A stretch of 64,000 nucleotides of DNA, taken from the NCBI GenBank assembly GCA_905479975.1, contig CAJQOS010000026.1:1-64000 (forward strand). The letters run 5' to 3'. The DNA comes from an uncultured Puniceicoccaceae bacterium (lineage in GTDB: Bacteria > Verrucomicrobiota > Verrucomicrobiia > Opitutales > Coraliomargaritaceae). Positions 1-7,978 of this stretch are shown here, in pieces. The translations under genes and the position numbers were made by a program. Numbering within the stretch: the first letter of the stretch is position 1; the number at the start of each line of letters is the position of its first letter. The notes under the pieces were generated by a model, which was not told the origin of the DNA, did no database searches, and worked only from the letters and a program-made list of their open reading frames with translations.

Positions 1-288
1 CGAGGTGGGATATTGGCTGCACCAATATTTATAGCCTACGAATTTGGAGCATGGGAGGCAAATTTGCCTCTTATGCTCCTTTATTTTTAACGCCTAGCCC
101 GCGTCATGACTGATCACACGCAACGTGGGACGGGCTCTATACTAAGCTCCGCGTCCTCCGCGCACTCTAGTGACCGAAGGAAACGGGCGGTTAAAACAAC
201 CGAGCAAAAGCTCCGTGTCTCCGTGCCTGCCGCGTTCTACGCGGTGAGACCCTACTCATCATGAGCTCTACCCTGACTGACTCTACTG
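1..288. other. Gene-free window edge with repeat-like words
   Basis: I see no convincing gene. The stretch holds a long palindrome (46-79) and two short word-like blocks, CTCCGCGTCCTCCGCG near 147-162 and CTCCGTGTCTCCGTGCC near 211-227. These resemble the word repeats found in other spacers of this window. The 3' end runs into the stop codon of the HigA gene read on the minus strand. Confidence 0.5.
46..79. terminator. 34-nt palindrome with T-rich tail
   Basis: The two 17-nt arms meet at AAATTT in the centre: GGAGCAT, two G-T wobble positions, then GAGGCAAA, mirrored on the other side. The + strand continues TTTATTTTTAA. This fits a terminator for a plus-strand gene left of the window, although a hairpin with no loop would lose its central pairs. 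A palindromic repeat is the alternative. Confidence 0.45.
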
Positions 289-534
289 TTATTTAAACCG
301 CAGTGCGCGGAAGTCGCAGTCGACTTGAATGCCATGCCAGAAGGCTTCGGATTGACCGAAGAAGGCGCCGAAGCGGATCGACATTTGTGGGGTGATCGAG
401 CGCTTGCCGTGGACGATTTCGTTGATGGCACGTGGTGCAACGCCGATGGCGCGAGCCATGGCGTTTTGCGAAATCCCCATCGGTTCGAGGTATTCTTCTA
501 GTAAGATTTCTCCTGGGGTGATCGGCGGATTCAT
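289..534 (-). CDS. higA: HigA-family antitoxin, orphan and short
   Basis: This 81-residue protein has the HigA/VapI signature: [20 protein letters not shown] at the N-terminus, then a helix-turn-helix region ([26 protein letters not shown]) and the typical AFWHGIQ segment. In HigBA modules the antitoxin binds DNA and neutralises the HigB mRNA interferase. Here the protein stops about 15-20 residues earlier than usual family members. The toxin gene that should lie just upstream is reduced to its last 21 codons (566-631). I infer a solitary antitoxin left from a decayed module; it may still act as a repressor or protect against related toxins. Confidence 0.85.
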   Translation of the reverse strand: MNPPITPGEILLEEYLEPMGISQNAMARAIGVAPRAINEIVHGKRSITPQMSIRFGAFFGQSEAFWHGIQVDCDFRALRFK

Positions 535-565
535 GGGTATAACGCGTTGCGTTATGGGCTTATTG

Positions 566-631
566 TCAATGGTAGTCTTTGATTGCGACTTTGGATGGGC
601 CTTGCTCAGTCCAGCGGAAGATGATGCGCCA
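566..631 (-). pseudogene. higB: HigB toxin remnant (C-terminal 21 codons)
   Basis: Read on the minus strand, the 21 codons ending at the TGA at 566-568 give [10 protein letters not shown] followed by [11 protein letters not shown]. This matches the conserved end of HigB/RelE-like toxins (typically ...WRICFRW...GP..V.I.DYH). The frame is open only after a TAG at 632-634, which is the stop of the upstream coiled-coil gene, so the first three quarters of the toxin are gone. The fragment lies 31 nt upstream of higA, the normal toxin-antitoxin order. The match is from memory of the family, not a search. Confidence 0.75.
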
Positions 632-1147
632 CTAGTGCTCTTTACTGCTTTCGATCGCTTCGACGGAGGTCGATTTGTTGGGTAGGAACGGTTTTTTGAT
701 CCAGCCGATGATGCCGGACTCTTCTTTTTTGACTTCGGCCTCGGCGTCTTTGAGGGCGCTCTCCCATGCGGAGCCGAAGCCGGGGGCGCGGGTGTTCATC
801 ATGCTGAGTGCTTTGCAGTAGAGGTGTAGTGTGCGGATCTCGGCGCGGCCAGGTTTGTCTTTGAGCGCGCTGACGGTGTCTTTGAGGTTTTGGTTGGTCG
901 CTTTGAGTGCTTCCAATTCTTCTTTGAGTGATTGATTACCCTTGGTGCTGATCTCCATCTGTGTGTGGAGGTGCTTGCGTAGGTGGTTGATTTCGTCGTT
1001 GGCTTTGTCGAGGCGTGCCGCGCCGTCCAATTTGATTTCGCGTGCTTTCAGGCAGCTGCGTAGCCAGATGAGTAGTGCGATGACGAGGCCGATGCAGAGC
1101 CCGATGACGATGGGTTGCGTGAATAAATTTTTGAGGGCTTCTTGCAT
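632..1147 (-). CDS. Membrane-anchored coiled-coil protein, unknown function
   Basis: This 171-residue protein has one strongly hydrophobic segment at about residues 12-30 ([20 protein letters not shown]). A charged heptad-like region at roughly 35-95 follows ([36 protein letters not shown]), predicted to be coiled coil. I do not recognise a family. The likely topology is an N-terminal anchor with a cytoplasmic or periplasmic coiled coil. Its stop codon directly abuts, in the same frame, the HigB remnant, so the 3' end may have been shaped by the deletion that removed the toxin's 5' part. Confidence 0.65.
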   Translation of the reverse strand: MQEALKNLFTQPIVIGLCIGLVIALLIWLRSCLKAREIKLDGAARLDKANDEINHLRKHLHTQMEISTKGNQSLKEELEALKATNQNLKDTVSALKDKPGRAEIRTLHLYCKALSMMNTRAPGFGSAWESALKDAEAEVKKEESGIIGWIKKPFLPNKSTSVEAIESSKEH

Positions 1148-1256
1148 AATAAATTCGTGGGTTGAGTGATGTTTATAGCACTGAGTTGTGAGCGGTTACA
1201 AATCTTTATATTCGAGTGTCAGTGATTGATACTCAGCGTATCGCTTCTAATCTTGG

Positions 1257-1316
1257 CCATCTGCCATCTGCCATCTGCCATCTGGATTCTGACTTCTGCC
1301 ATCTGGATTCTGACTT
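1257..1316. repeat. CCATCTG tandem words upstream of the 1370 gene
   Basis: Four head-to-tail copies of CCATCTG occupy 1257-1284. The unit CCATCTGGATTCTGACTT occurs at 1278-1295 and again at 1299-1316, a 21-base period. The block lies in the 222-bp spacer between two divergent genes, about 50 bases before the ATG at 1370. Confidence 0.9.
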
Positions 1317-1369
1317 ATGTCTTCTGGATGATTGACGATCTGCTTATCTTTAGCTAAGGATTTTGTCCC

Positions 1370-1969
1370 ATGGCGAGTTTTGATGAAGACATTGTCCGTG
1401 AGTATTTTGAATTGAATGGCTTTTTTGCCCGTCAGTTACGAAAGCATGTGGTGCGTTCGCGCAAGAAGCCGGTGGAAGAGACGGTGGAGTTGCTGGTGTA
1501 TAATCCGTCGGCGCCGTCGGAGGGGCCGGAGCCGAACTTTCAATTGTTCTCTTCGGATATGGCGTCGATTCGACAGGCGATCGTGGTGGTGCATGGTTGG
1601 CAACATACGCGGGTGACGCCAGCGATCTTGAAAAGCTCAGCGCGCTTGTTGGAGTTTTTAAAGAAGGATGTGCTGAGTCAGGCAGACACCTTGTTTGCTG
1701 TGGAGGAGGGTGAGTTGGAGGGGGCGGAGTCGTATCGAAAGATTCTGGTGCTGCCGGGCCTGCCGACGGCGGAGCCGCAGCGTAGTGAGTGTATTGCGCT
1801 ATTTAAAGAGCAGAGGGTGGATGGCGTGATTGCGTTTAGCACGATCCTTGAGGATTTACTGCGGCATGTGGAGGTGAATCACAGCTATCAAAAGTCGGAA
1901 CTGTTGCAATTAGTGCGGGTGCTGAAGATCTACGATATGGTGCAGGCGCCGCAGATGAACCTTTTCTGA
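1370..1969 (+). CDS. Conserved-looking protein of unknown function
   Basis: This 199-residue soluble protein is rich in charged residues and has no signal peptide or membrane segment. Notable stretches are FARQLRKHVVRSRKKPVEET near the N-terminus, the hydrophobic core AIVVVHGW (about residue 70-77) and VDGVIAFSTILEDLL (about 150). The start has a good ribosome site, AAGGA at 1356-1360. The codon pattern looks like a real gene, and the mixed alpha/beta make-up suggests an enzyme-like fold. I cannot assign a family or function. It precedes lpxA and pdxA on the same strand, separated by a repeat-filled spacer. Confidence 0.65.
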   Translation: MASFDEDIVREYFELNGFFARQLRKHVVRSRKKPVEETVELLVYNPSAPSEGPEPNFQLFSSDMASIRQAIVVVHGWQHTRVTPAILKSSARLLEFLKKDVLSQADTLFAVEEGELEGAESYRKILVLPGLPTAEPQRSECIALFKEQRVDGVIAFSTILEDLLRHVEVNHSYQKSELLQLVRVLKIYDMVQAPQMNLF

Positions 1970-2030
1970 GACTTGAGGGCTGAGACTTGAGGGCTGAGGT
2001 TTTTCAACGAACAACGTGCAACGATCAACT
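1968..2030. repeat. Word-repeat spacer (GAGACTTGAGGGCT x2 plus CAAC words)
   Basis: GAGACTTGAGGGCT occurs at 1968-1981 and 1982-1995 and overlaps the TGA stop of the preceding gene. It is followed by CAACGAACAACGTGCAACGATC. The 17-mer GAGACTTGAGGGCTGAG recurs at 44275-44291. The GCAACGAT word recurs near 16497-16504. Confidence 0.9.
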
Positions 2031-2072
2031 TCCATTCTTGAGTAATTTGAAAAGGCGGCATTTGTTACGCGC

Positions 2073-2867
2073 ATGTCGATTCATCCTACTGCTATTGTTT
2101 CTGAAACTGCCGTGATTGGGGCAGATTCTGTTGTTGGGCCTCATGCGATCATCGAGGACGGTGCTGTTTTGGGCGAGGGCTGCGTGATCGCAGCGCATGC
2201 GATCGTGCGTCACGGCGTGGTGATGGGCGCTGCCGTGCGAGTGGATTCGTTCGCTGTGATCGGTGGCGATCCACAGTCGTTGACTTTTGATCCAGCGACG
2301 ACGAGCGGCGTGGTGATCGGTAATAATGTGGTGATCCGTGAGGGGTGCACTGTGAATCGCGGCTCCAGTGATGGTGCGGATACGACTGTTGGTAATGACT
2401 GCTTTCTTATGGCGCAGGCGCACGTGGCGCATGACTGTCAGGTCGGCAACGACGTGGTGATCGCGAATAATGTGATGCTGGCCGGGCATGTGACGGTGGG
2501 CGCGAATGTCTTTATCGGTGGTGGCGTAGGGATTCATCAGTTCTGCCGTATCGGCACCTATGCGATGATCGCGGGGAATGCCTCGATCGCGGCGGATGTG
2601 CCGCCTTATGTGATGGCGGCGGAGCGTAACACTGCGCACGGCCTGAATTTGGTCGGTCTGCGTCGCGGTAAGTTTGAGCGTCCTGACATTGCGGATTTGA
2701 AAAAATGCTATCGAGCGGTTTATTTCGGCGGGGGTAATTTGAAGAAGAAGGCGGCTGAAGCGGTGCGTGAGCATGAGTTTGGCATGACGGCAACCGGGGC
2801 GCGCTTCTTGGCATTTTTCGAGCACGGCAAGCGCGGCTTCGTGCAGTCGTCGCAGGATGCGACCTGA
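2073..2867 (+). CDS. lpxA: UDP-N-acetylglucosamine O-acyltransferase LpxA
   Basis: LpxA transfers an R-3-hydroxyacyl chain from acyl carrier protein to UDP-GlcNAc, the first step of lipid A synthesis, in the cytoplasm. The 264-residue length matches the family. The N-terminal two thirds is a run of hexapeptide repeats (IHPTAIVSETAVIGADSVVG and so on) forming a left-handed beta helix. The catalytic motif AHVAHDCQVG places the general-base His at about residue 120 (E. coli His125). A helical C-terminal domain follows from about 190. It shows that the cell makes LPS. No strong ribosome site is visible; AAGG lies about 17 nt upstream. pdxA follows after an 82-bp repeat spacer. Confidence 0.95.
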   Translation: MSIHPTAIVSETAVIGADSVVGPHAIIEDGAVLGEGCVIAAHAIVRHGVVMGAAVRVDSFAVIGGDPQSLTFDPATTSGVVIGNNVVIREGCTVNRGSSDGADTTVGNDCFLMAQAHVAHDCQVGNDVVIANNVMLAGHVTVGANVFIGGGVGIHQFCRIGTYAMIAGNASIAADVPPYVMAAERNTAHGLNLVGLRRGKFERPDIADLKKCYRAVYFGGGNLKKKAAEAVREHEFGMTATGARFLAFFEHGKRGFVQSSQDAT

Positions 2868-2868
2868 G

Positions 2869-2954
2869 GTGGGAAGGTATGAATGTGGGAAGGTATGAAT
2901 GTGGGAAGGTTAAATGTATGAAGGTGCGAACGTATGAAAGTGGGAAGGTATGAA
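2869..2954. repeat. GTGGGAAGGTATGAAT repeats carrying the pdxA start
   Basis: The 16-base unit GTGGGAAGGTATGAAT occurs at 2869-2884 and 2885-2900. A partial copy starts at 2901, and a last copy (2940-2954) contains the pdxA ATG at 2950. Each full unit has a purine run one base before an ATG. The inverted sequence at 9634-9649 matches 2901-2916 at 15 of 16 bases. Confidence 0.9.
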
Positions 2955-3888
2955 GGGGCGTGCTGCAACTCTTCCGTTGGCGATTACTTGTGGTGACCCT
3001 GCTGGGATCGGCTCGGAGGTGATTGCGGCTACGCTGCGCAATGAGTCGGAGCGTGGGCGAGATTGTGTGCTGATCGGGGCTGCCAGCTGGGCGGAGCCTT
3101 TGGCGGCGGAACTGCGCATCGGATTTGAGGCGGTTGGCCCTGCGGACTTTTCGGCTGTGCTGGGTAAGCCTTCACATGAAGGAGCAGAGGTGGCATTGGC
3201 GGCTTTACAAACTGCGGCGCAAGGCTGTGTCGATGGGCGCTTTCGTGGTGTGGTGTCGGGGCCGGTGAGTAAGCATTGGCTACAGCAGGTTGGTTTTACG
3301 CATCCCGGGCAGACGGAATTTTTTGCAGAGGCATGGGGCGGTGATCCGACGATGGGATTTGTGGGCGATGAGTTGCGCGTCGTGTTGGCGACTTGGCATA
3401 TTCCGTTGCGTGATGTGGCGGATGCATTGACTGCGGATTGCCTAGAGTTGGCCGTGCGCCGTGCGCATGCACTGGCGAAATCTTTTGGTGTCGAGACGCC
3501 GCGGATCGGTGTGTGCGGGTTGAATCCACATGCGGGTGAAGGTGGGATTTTGGGGATAGAGGAGCGCGATGTGCTGGATCCTGCGTTGGATCGCTTACGC
3601 GCTGAAATCCCGAGGCTGTCGAAGTGTTTGCCAGGTGATACGGTGTTTTTCCGTCAACGGCGCGGGGAGTTTGATGTGGTGGTTTCGGCGTATCACGACC
3701 AGGGGCTGGCAGCTGTGAAGACTTTGGAATTTGATGCGGCGGTGAATGTGACGCTGGGCTTGCCGCATGTGCGCACGAGTCCGGATCATGGCACCGCCTT
3801 TGATATCGCAGGGCAAGGATTGGCGGACAGAGGTAGCTTTGCGGCGGCACTTTCTGTCGCTCGGCAGTTGACTTGTTTGAAACGCTGA
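2950..3888 (+). CDS. pdxA: 4-hydroxythreonine-4-phosphate dehydrogenase PdxA
   Basis: PdxA oxidises 4-phosphohydroxy-L-threonine with NAD in the DXP-dependent vitamin B6 pathway. The 312-residue protein has the family motifs in order: ITCGDPAGIGSE near the N-terminus, HPGQTEFFAE, GLNPHAGEGG with the metal and substrate residues, YHDQGLAAVKTLEFD, and PHVRTSPDHGTAFDIAGQG near the C-terminus. The start codon lies inside a copy of a 16-base spacer repeat, with GGGAAGG only one base before the ATG. That spacing is too short for an ideal ribosome site, but no better in-frame start precedes the conserved ITCGDPAG. Confidence 0.95.
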   Translation: MKGRAATLPLAITCGDPAGIGSEVIAATLRNESERGRDCVLIGAASWAEPLAAELRIGFEAVGPADFSAVLGKPSHEGAEVALAALQTAAQGCVDGRFRGVVSGPVSKHWLQQVGFTHPGQTEFFAEAWGGDPTMGFVGDELRVVLATWHIPLRDVADALTADCLELAVRRAHALAKSFGVETPRIGVCGLNPHAGEGGILGIEERDVLDPALDRLRAEIPRLSKCLPGDTVFFRQRRGEFDVVVSAYHDQGLAAVKTLEFDAAVNVTLGLPHVRTSPDHGTAFDIAGQGLADRGSFAAALSVARQLTCLKR

Positions 3889-3965
3889 AAGCTGAAAAGC
3901 TGAGATTCTGAAATGTAGGTTTGCCTAAATGGCAGTAGGTGTTGATGGATGGATCGATTACTATA

Positions 3966-4343
3966 ATGACTGAAGATACAAAATCTGAGCTGCCGGAAGG
4001 CGTTCGCGAAGGAAATGAGACACTGGTTTTGGTGACGGAGCCAGCTGGTGCGAAGCTGCGGGCGTTGATCGCGCGTGAGCAGAAGGGCGAGTATCTACGC
4101 GTCAAGATCACTGGTGGCGGCTGCAATGGGCTGAGCTACAAGATGAAATTCGTGAAGGATACGAAGCGTGGCGACATTCTCGTGCGCTCATCGGGTGCGC
4201 AGGTGCTGGTCGATACCAAGAGTGCGCTGTATCTACGCGGCACGCATCTGGACTTTTCCGATAAAATGGTCGGCGGTGGGTTTAAATTCAGCAACCCGAA
4301 TGCGAAATCGAGTTGTAGCTGTGGCGAGAGCTTTAGCATCTAA
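3966..4343 (+). CDS. HesB/IscA-family iron-sulfur cluster protein
   Basis: A-type carriers bind and hand over Fe-S clusters. The C-terminal 105 residues carry the HesB fold with the three conserved cysteines: one in GGGCNGLSYKM and two in SSCSCGESF at the end. The spacing fits IscA/ErpA/SufA. The first ~25 residues are acidic and variable. The start is uncertain: ATG 3966 is used here, but ATG 3945, preceded by TAGGTG, would add seven residues. I cannot choose between ErpA and IscA roles. SufT, another Fe-S maturation factor, is encoded 10 kb away. Confidence 0.88.
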   Translation: MTEDTKSELPEGVREGNETLVLVTEPAGAKLRALIAREQKGEYLRVKITGGGCNGLSYKMKFVKDTKRGDILVRSSGAQVLVDTKSALYLRGTHLDFSDKMVGGGFKFSNPNAKSSCSCGESFSI

Positions 4344-4567
4344 GGCGTGGTTGCGCGGAGAGGTCTCTGTGAAATGCGCTGCCGAAAGCGGCGAAAAGAG
4401 TTGAAATGCCAGATTCTTCCAGCCAACCTCGGATTTCTTGTATGGTTATCCAACCAAAATTTATGACGAACTAAAGTGATTTTTCGGAGCGGCACGGAGC
4501 TGTTCCCACTTTCGCATAGGTTATCCGATCGAATTCCGATACAAGACGTTTATCTAAAAATCAGTTA

Positions 4568-5227
4568 ATGCCAAAATACCCGAATAATCGCGGTCGCTAT
4601 CAGAACCGTAACCGTGGACCGAAAGGTCTCAGAAGAAATGATCGTATCCGCGCGACTGAAGTGCGCGTGATCGGCCCCGAGGGCGGAAACCTCGGTGTGA
4701 TGCCGCCTCGCAAGGCGCTTGAACTCGCGAAATCGGTCGGGCTCGACTTGATCGAGATTTCCCCTGCAGCGCGTCCTCCGGTCTGTCGTATTTTAGACTT
4801 CGGCAAGTTCCTCTATGAGGAAAGCAAGAAGCAGAAAGAATCCAAACAGCAGGCGACTAAGCTCAAGGAGATTAAATTCCGCGTGCGTATTGGTGACCAT
4901 GATTTCGAAACTAAGCTGCGTCGTGCAGAAGGTTTCCTCAACCACGGCCATAAGGTGAAGCTGACGCTTCAGTTCCGTGGCCGCGAGAACGAGCACCGCG
5001 ATTTGGGCTTTGTGCGAGTGAATCTTGCCAAGGATGAACTCTCAGGCATCGCGACTGCAGACTCCGAACCTCGCTTGGTCGGTCGTCAGGTCGCGCTCAT
5101 TCTGTCTCCATTGCCTGAAGGCAAGCGCGTCTTGAAGTTCAACGCTCCTGATCACGAATACGATGATCGCGATGATAGTGAAGTCGAGGAGCACGACGAC
5201 GAGGACGACGAAGAAAACGAATCCTAG
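4568..5227 (+). CDS. infC: Translation initiation factor IF-3
   Basis: IF-3 binds the 30S subunit, checks start-codon pairing and prevents premature 50S joining. The N-terminal domain shows [20 protein letters not shown] and the linker-C domain shows [11 protein letters not shown]-like sequence ([15 protein letters not shown]) and [19 protein letters not shown]. At 219 residues it is about 40 longer than E. coli IF-3, because of a very acidic tail ([20 protein letters not shown]). It starts at a normal ATG rather than the autoregulated AUU of enterobacteria. The usual partners rpmI and rplT do not follow; a cell-wall amidase gene begins six bases after the stop. Confidence 0.97.
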   Translation: MPKYPNNRGRYQNRNRGPKGLRRNDRIRATEVRVIGPEGGNLGVMPPRKALELAKSVGLDLIEISPAARPPVCRILDFGKFLYEESKKQKESKQQATKLKEIKFRVRIGDHDFETKLRRAEGFLNHGHKVKLTLQFRGRENEHRDLGFVRVNLAKDELSGIATADSEPRLVGRQVALILSPLPEGKRVLKFNAPDHEYDDRDDSEVEEHDDEDDEENES

Positions 5228-5232
5228 TTTCG

Positions 5233-6261
5233 ATGCGGTCCGGAGTCCTTCTAGTTAAGGTCGGGCGACTCGTGTCTCGTTACATTTTTCAAAGCTTAGC
5301 GCTGCTTGCGGCGCTAAGCTTTTTTGTGCCCGTATCCTTATCGGCACGCCAGATTCAGGTGGATGGAAAGCCATATGTGGATTTGGCGACCGTGGGGAAG
5401 GGCTTCGGTATGCAGCCGTATTGGCTGAAAGGCTATAAGACCTATCGTCTTCGCAGTCAATGGACGACAATCGATGTCGGGAAGAATGGGCGCACGTTAT
5501 ATATCAATCGGTTGCCCGTTGCTTTGGGGTTCCCGACGGTGGAGTCTAAGGGGCAGTTGTTCATTGCGACGGCGGACTATAAGCATGCGTTGCAGCCGAT
5601 CCTGACACCGCAGGCGTTTAAGGATCGCCCGGGGTGTCGGCGCATCGTGATCGATGCCGGTCATGGCGGGAAAGATAGTGGGGCACGTAATGATGCCTAC
5701 GGTTTATTAGAGAAGGATTTGACACTGGATGTGGCGCGGCGTCTGAAGGTGTTGCTGAAGCGGTCGGGGTTTGAGGTCGTGATGACGCGTGATAGTGATG
5801 TGTATCTCCCGTTGGCGCAGCGGCCGAAGATGGCGAATCGTGCGAAGGCGGACTTGTTTGTGAGTTTGCATTTCAATGCGGCGGGTTCGGCCTCGGCATC
5901 TGGTTTCGAATCGTATGCGTTGACGCCTCAATATCAGGCGTCGTCGAAATATCCGCGGCCGACTGCGAAAGATGCGGTCCGTTGTAAGGGGAATGACTAC
6001 GATCCGTGGAATGCGTTGATTACGTATCATGTGGAGCGAGCCCTGGTGCAGGGGCTCGGTGGGCCGGATCGTGGTATGAAACGAGCGCGTTGGTCGGTGC
6101 TGAAGAATCTCGAATGTCCGGGTGTTTTGACTGAGTTGGGCTTCGTTTCACATGCGGAAACCGCCAAGGGATTACGTTCGTCGGCAGTTCGCCAAAAACT
6201 TGCGCAAAGTTTATATGAGGGCATAGTGGCCTATCGAAAACGGCTGCAACGTACCCAATAA
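5233..6261 (+). CDS. N-acetylmuramoyl-L-alanine amidase (Amidase_3)
   Basis: This exported zinc amidase cleaves the bond between MurNAc and the peptide stem in peptidoglycan. A hydrophobic signal sequence lies at about residues 18-38. A ~100-residue N-terminal domain follows (VDGKPYVDLATVGKGFG, resembling the copper-amine-oxidase-like N domains). The catalytic domain starts near 137: IDAGHGGKDSGA (zinc His), the zinc Glu in LLEKDLTLDVA, LFVSLHFNAA, and CPGVLTELGFVSH with the catalytic Glu. The annotated ATG has no ribosome site. GTG 5272, preceded by AAGGTCGGG, would give a cleaner signal peptide. The TIGR03790 gene starts five bases downstream. Confidence 0.92.
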   Translation: MRSGVLLVKVGRLVSRYIFQSLALLAALSFFVPVSLSARQIQVDGKPYVDLATVGKGFGMQPYWLKGYKTYRLRSQWTTIDVGKNGRTLYINRLPVALGFPTVESKGQLFIATADYKHALQPILTPQAFKDRPGCRRIVIDAGHGGKDSGARNDAYGLLEKDLTLDVARRLKVLLKRSGFEVVMTRDSDVYLPLAQRPKMANRAKADLFVSLHFNAAGSASASGFESYALTPQYQASSKYPRPTAKDAVRCKGNDYDPWNALITYHVERALVQGLGGPDRGMKRARWSVLKNLECPGVLTELGFVSHAETAKGLRSSAVRQKLAQSLYEGIVAYRKRLQRTQ

Positions 6262-6265
6262 TCTT

Positions 6266-7912
6266 ATGTCTTTTAGAAAACTTTCCTTATCCCTAATTGG
6301 TATCGTGTGTATTTGTGCGGTCGCTCTCGTTCGGCTGGCTGCGGGCGAGGCAGATAATGTGGTGGTGCTGGTCAATGCGAGCGATAGTGGTTCGGCCGAC
6401 ATAGCGAAGTATTATACTGAGAAGCGAGGGATACCGTCGGAAAATATCATCGCGTTGAAAATGCCTACTAAGGAGACGGTAACGGTGCGTGAGTTTGTGG
6501 ATACGATATATAATCCGCTACTGAATGCGTTGATTGATCAGAAGTGGATGAATGCGGTGAAGGCTACGGGGCGGGATAGCGTCGGCCGGGAACGCGTCTC
6601 AATCGCGACTCACCATATCAGCTATCTTGTGACAACGCGGGGCGTGCCGCTGCGGATCGCCAATGATCCGGCGCTGTTAGAAACGAACTTGGAGCAGTTG
6701 CCGAAGCAGTTTCAGGTGAATAATGGTTCGGTCGATGGTGAACTGGCGTTGCTAGCGTCGCCTGCGAATTTGCCGATGACTGCATTTGTGCCAAATCCGT
6801 TGTTTTCGAATATGAAACCGACCCGCTTGGATGCGAAACGTGTCATCCGAGTGAGCCGTCTGGATGGGCCGAGTGTCGAGTCTGTCACGAAGCTGATCGA
6901 CCGAAGCTTGCAGGCAGAAGCCGAAGGGCTGATGGGCCGTGCGTATTTCGACATTGGCGGGCCGCATGCGAAAGGAGATGAGTGGATGAATGCTGCGGCG
7001 GGGCTCGCGGTGAAGGCATCTTTCGATACCGATTTTGAGAAGACAAAGCGGCCGATGGACGGACGGGATCGTTATGATGCCCCCGCGATTTACATGGGTT
7101 GGTATCGCCAGAATGCTTATGGCCCATGGCGTGCGGCTAAATGGTCGGTGCCGCCGGGGGCGATCGGATTTCACCTGCATAGTTTTTCGGCGACGACTGT
7201 GCGCTCGACCAGTCAGGGCTGGCTCGGGGCATTTGTAAATCAAGGTTACTGTGCGACGGTGGGGAATGTGTATGAGCCGTATTTGGAATATACGCACCAT
7301 CCGCACAAGCTGTTGGGCGCGTTGCTGGATGGGCATACTTTCGGCGAGGCGGCGATGTTTAGTAATCCGGCGCTGAGTTGGCAGGGGGTGGCTATTGGCG
7401 ATCCGCTATATCGTCCATTTAAAGTGGGGCTGGATGCGCAGTTGCAGGATTCGATGGAGACTTCTTTTAGTGCGTATCTCTGTTTGCGGCAGATCAATCG
7501 TCTCGAAGCCAAAGGGCAGGCGGATGAGGCCTTGTCATTTGCACGGACGCAGTTTGTTCGCCAGCCGTCGTTGCCTTTGGCTTATAAATTGGCCAAGCTG
7601 TATGCGGCTAAGGGGGAGAGTCAGAAGGCGGTGGAGGCGCTCAGAGTTGTCCGCTATATGACTGTGTTTTCGAACGAAGAAGTCGTGTTGGTTCAAAAAA
7701 TCGCTAATTTCTTGAATAAACACAACGAGAGCGAGTTGGCCTTCGATTTATATAAAAAGTTGATCGATCAGAAGGGGCAGGAGAAGGCTTTGCGAATTTC
7801 GCTACTCCAGGGCGGTGCTAAGATTGCATTAAGCGAGGGGGAGGCGAGCTTGTCCTCGAACTGGACGTTGACTGCGCGGAAATTGAAGGCACCTCCAGCG
7901 AAGAAGAAGTAG
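6266..7912 (+). CDS. TIGR03790 family protein, exported
   Basis: This 548-residue protein has a signal-anchor at residues 6-26. It then has the hallmark of the TIGR03790 family: VVVLVNASDSGSADIAKYYTEKR, followed by IPSENIIAL, YLVTTRGVPLRI, and a C-terminal part with GWLGAFVNQGYCATVGNVYEPY and HTFGEAAMFSNPALSWQGVAIGDPLYRPF. The family is known only from a minority of phyla and has no assigned function. The caspase/gingipain-like layout of its core (alpha/beta with a late Gly-Cys) is my impression, not a demonstrated homology. The last ~130 residues look like TPR helices (EALSFARTQFVRQPSLPLAY). It is probably co-transcribed with the amidase gene. Confidence 0.88.
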   Translation: MSFRKLSLSLIGIVCICAVALVRLAAGEADNVVVLVNASDSGSADIAKYYTEKRGIPSENIIALKMPTKETVTVREFVDTIYNPLLNALIDQKWMNAVKATGRDSVGRERVSIATHHISYLVTTRGVPLRIANDPALLETNLEQLPKQFQVNNGSVDGELALLASPANLPMTAFVPNPLFSNMKPTRLDAKRVIRVSRLDGPSVESVTKLIDRSLQAEAEGLMGRAYFDIGGPHAKGDEWMNAAAGLAVKASFDTDFEKTKRPMDGRDRYDAPAIYMGWYRQNAYGPWRAAKWSVPPGAIGFHLHSFSATTVRSTSQGWLGAFVNQGYCATVGNVYEPYLEYTHHPHKLLGALLDGHTFGEAAMFSNPALSWQGVAIGDPLYRPFKVGLDAQLQDSMETSFSAYLCLRQINRLEAKGQADEALSFARTQFVRQPSLPLAYKLAKLYAAKGESQKAVEALRVVRYMTVFSNEEVVLVQKIANFLNKHNESELAFDLYKKLIDQKGQEKALRISLLQGGAKIALSEGEASLSSNWTLTARKLKAPPAKKK

Positions 7913-7945
7913 CCAAAAGGCTAGGTTGCTGGTGCCTTAAATTAC

Positions 7946-7978
7946 TATTATTAGTTCTTGACTCAAAAACTAATAATA
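7946..7978. promoter_or_regulatory. AT-rich 11-bp inverted repeat before cysC
   Basis: TATTATTAGTT (7946-7956) and AACTAATAATA (7968-7978) pair perfectly around an 11-nt loop. A second small hairpin, GGATAC/GTATCC, follows at 8003-8019. Inside the loop, TTGACT (7958-7963) could serve as a -35 element. The block lies between the TIGR03790 stop and cysC, so it could be an operator, an attenuator-like leader or an AT-rich terminator. Confidence 0.4.

Noticed and set aside
1257-2954. CRISPR array or tandem-repeat locus
   Set aside because: The repeats are short, directly abutting and have no unique spacers of constant length; no cas gene is present.
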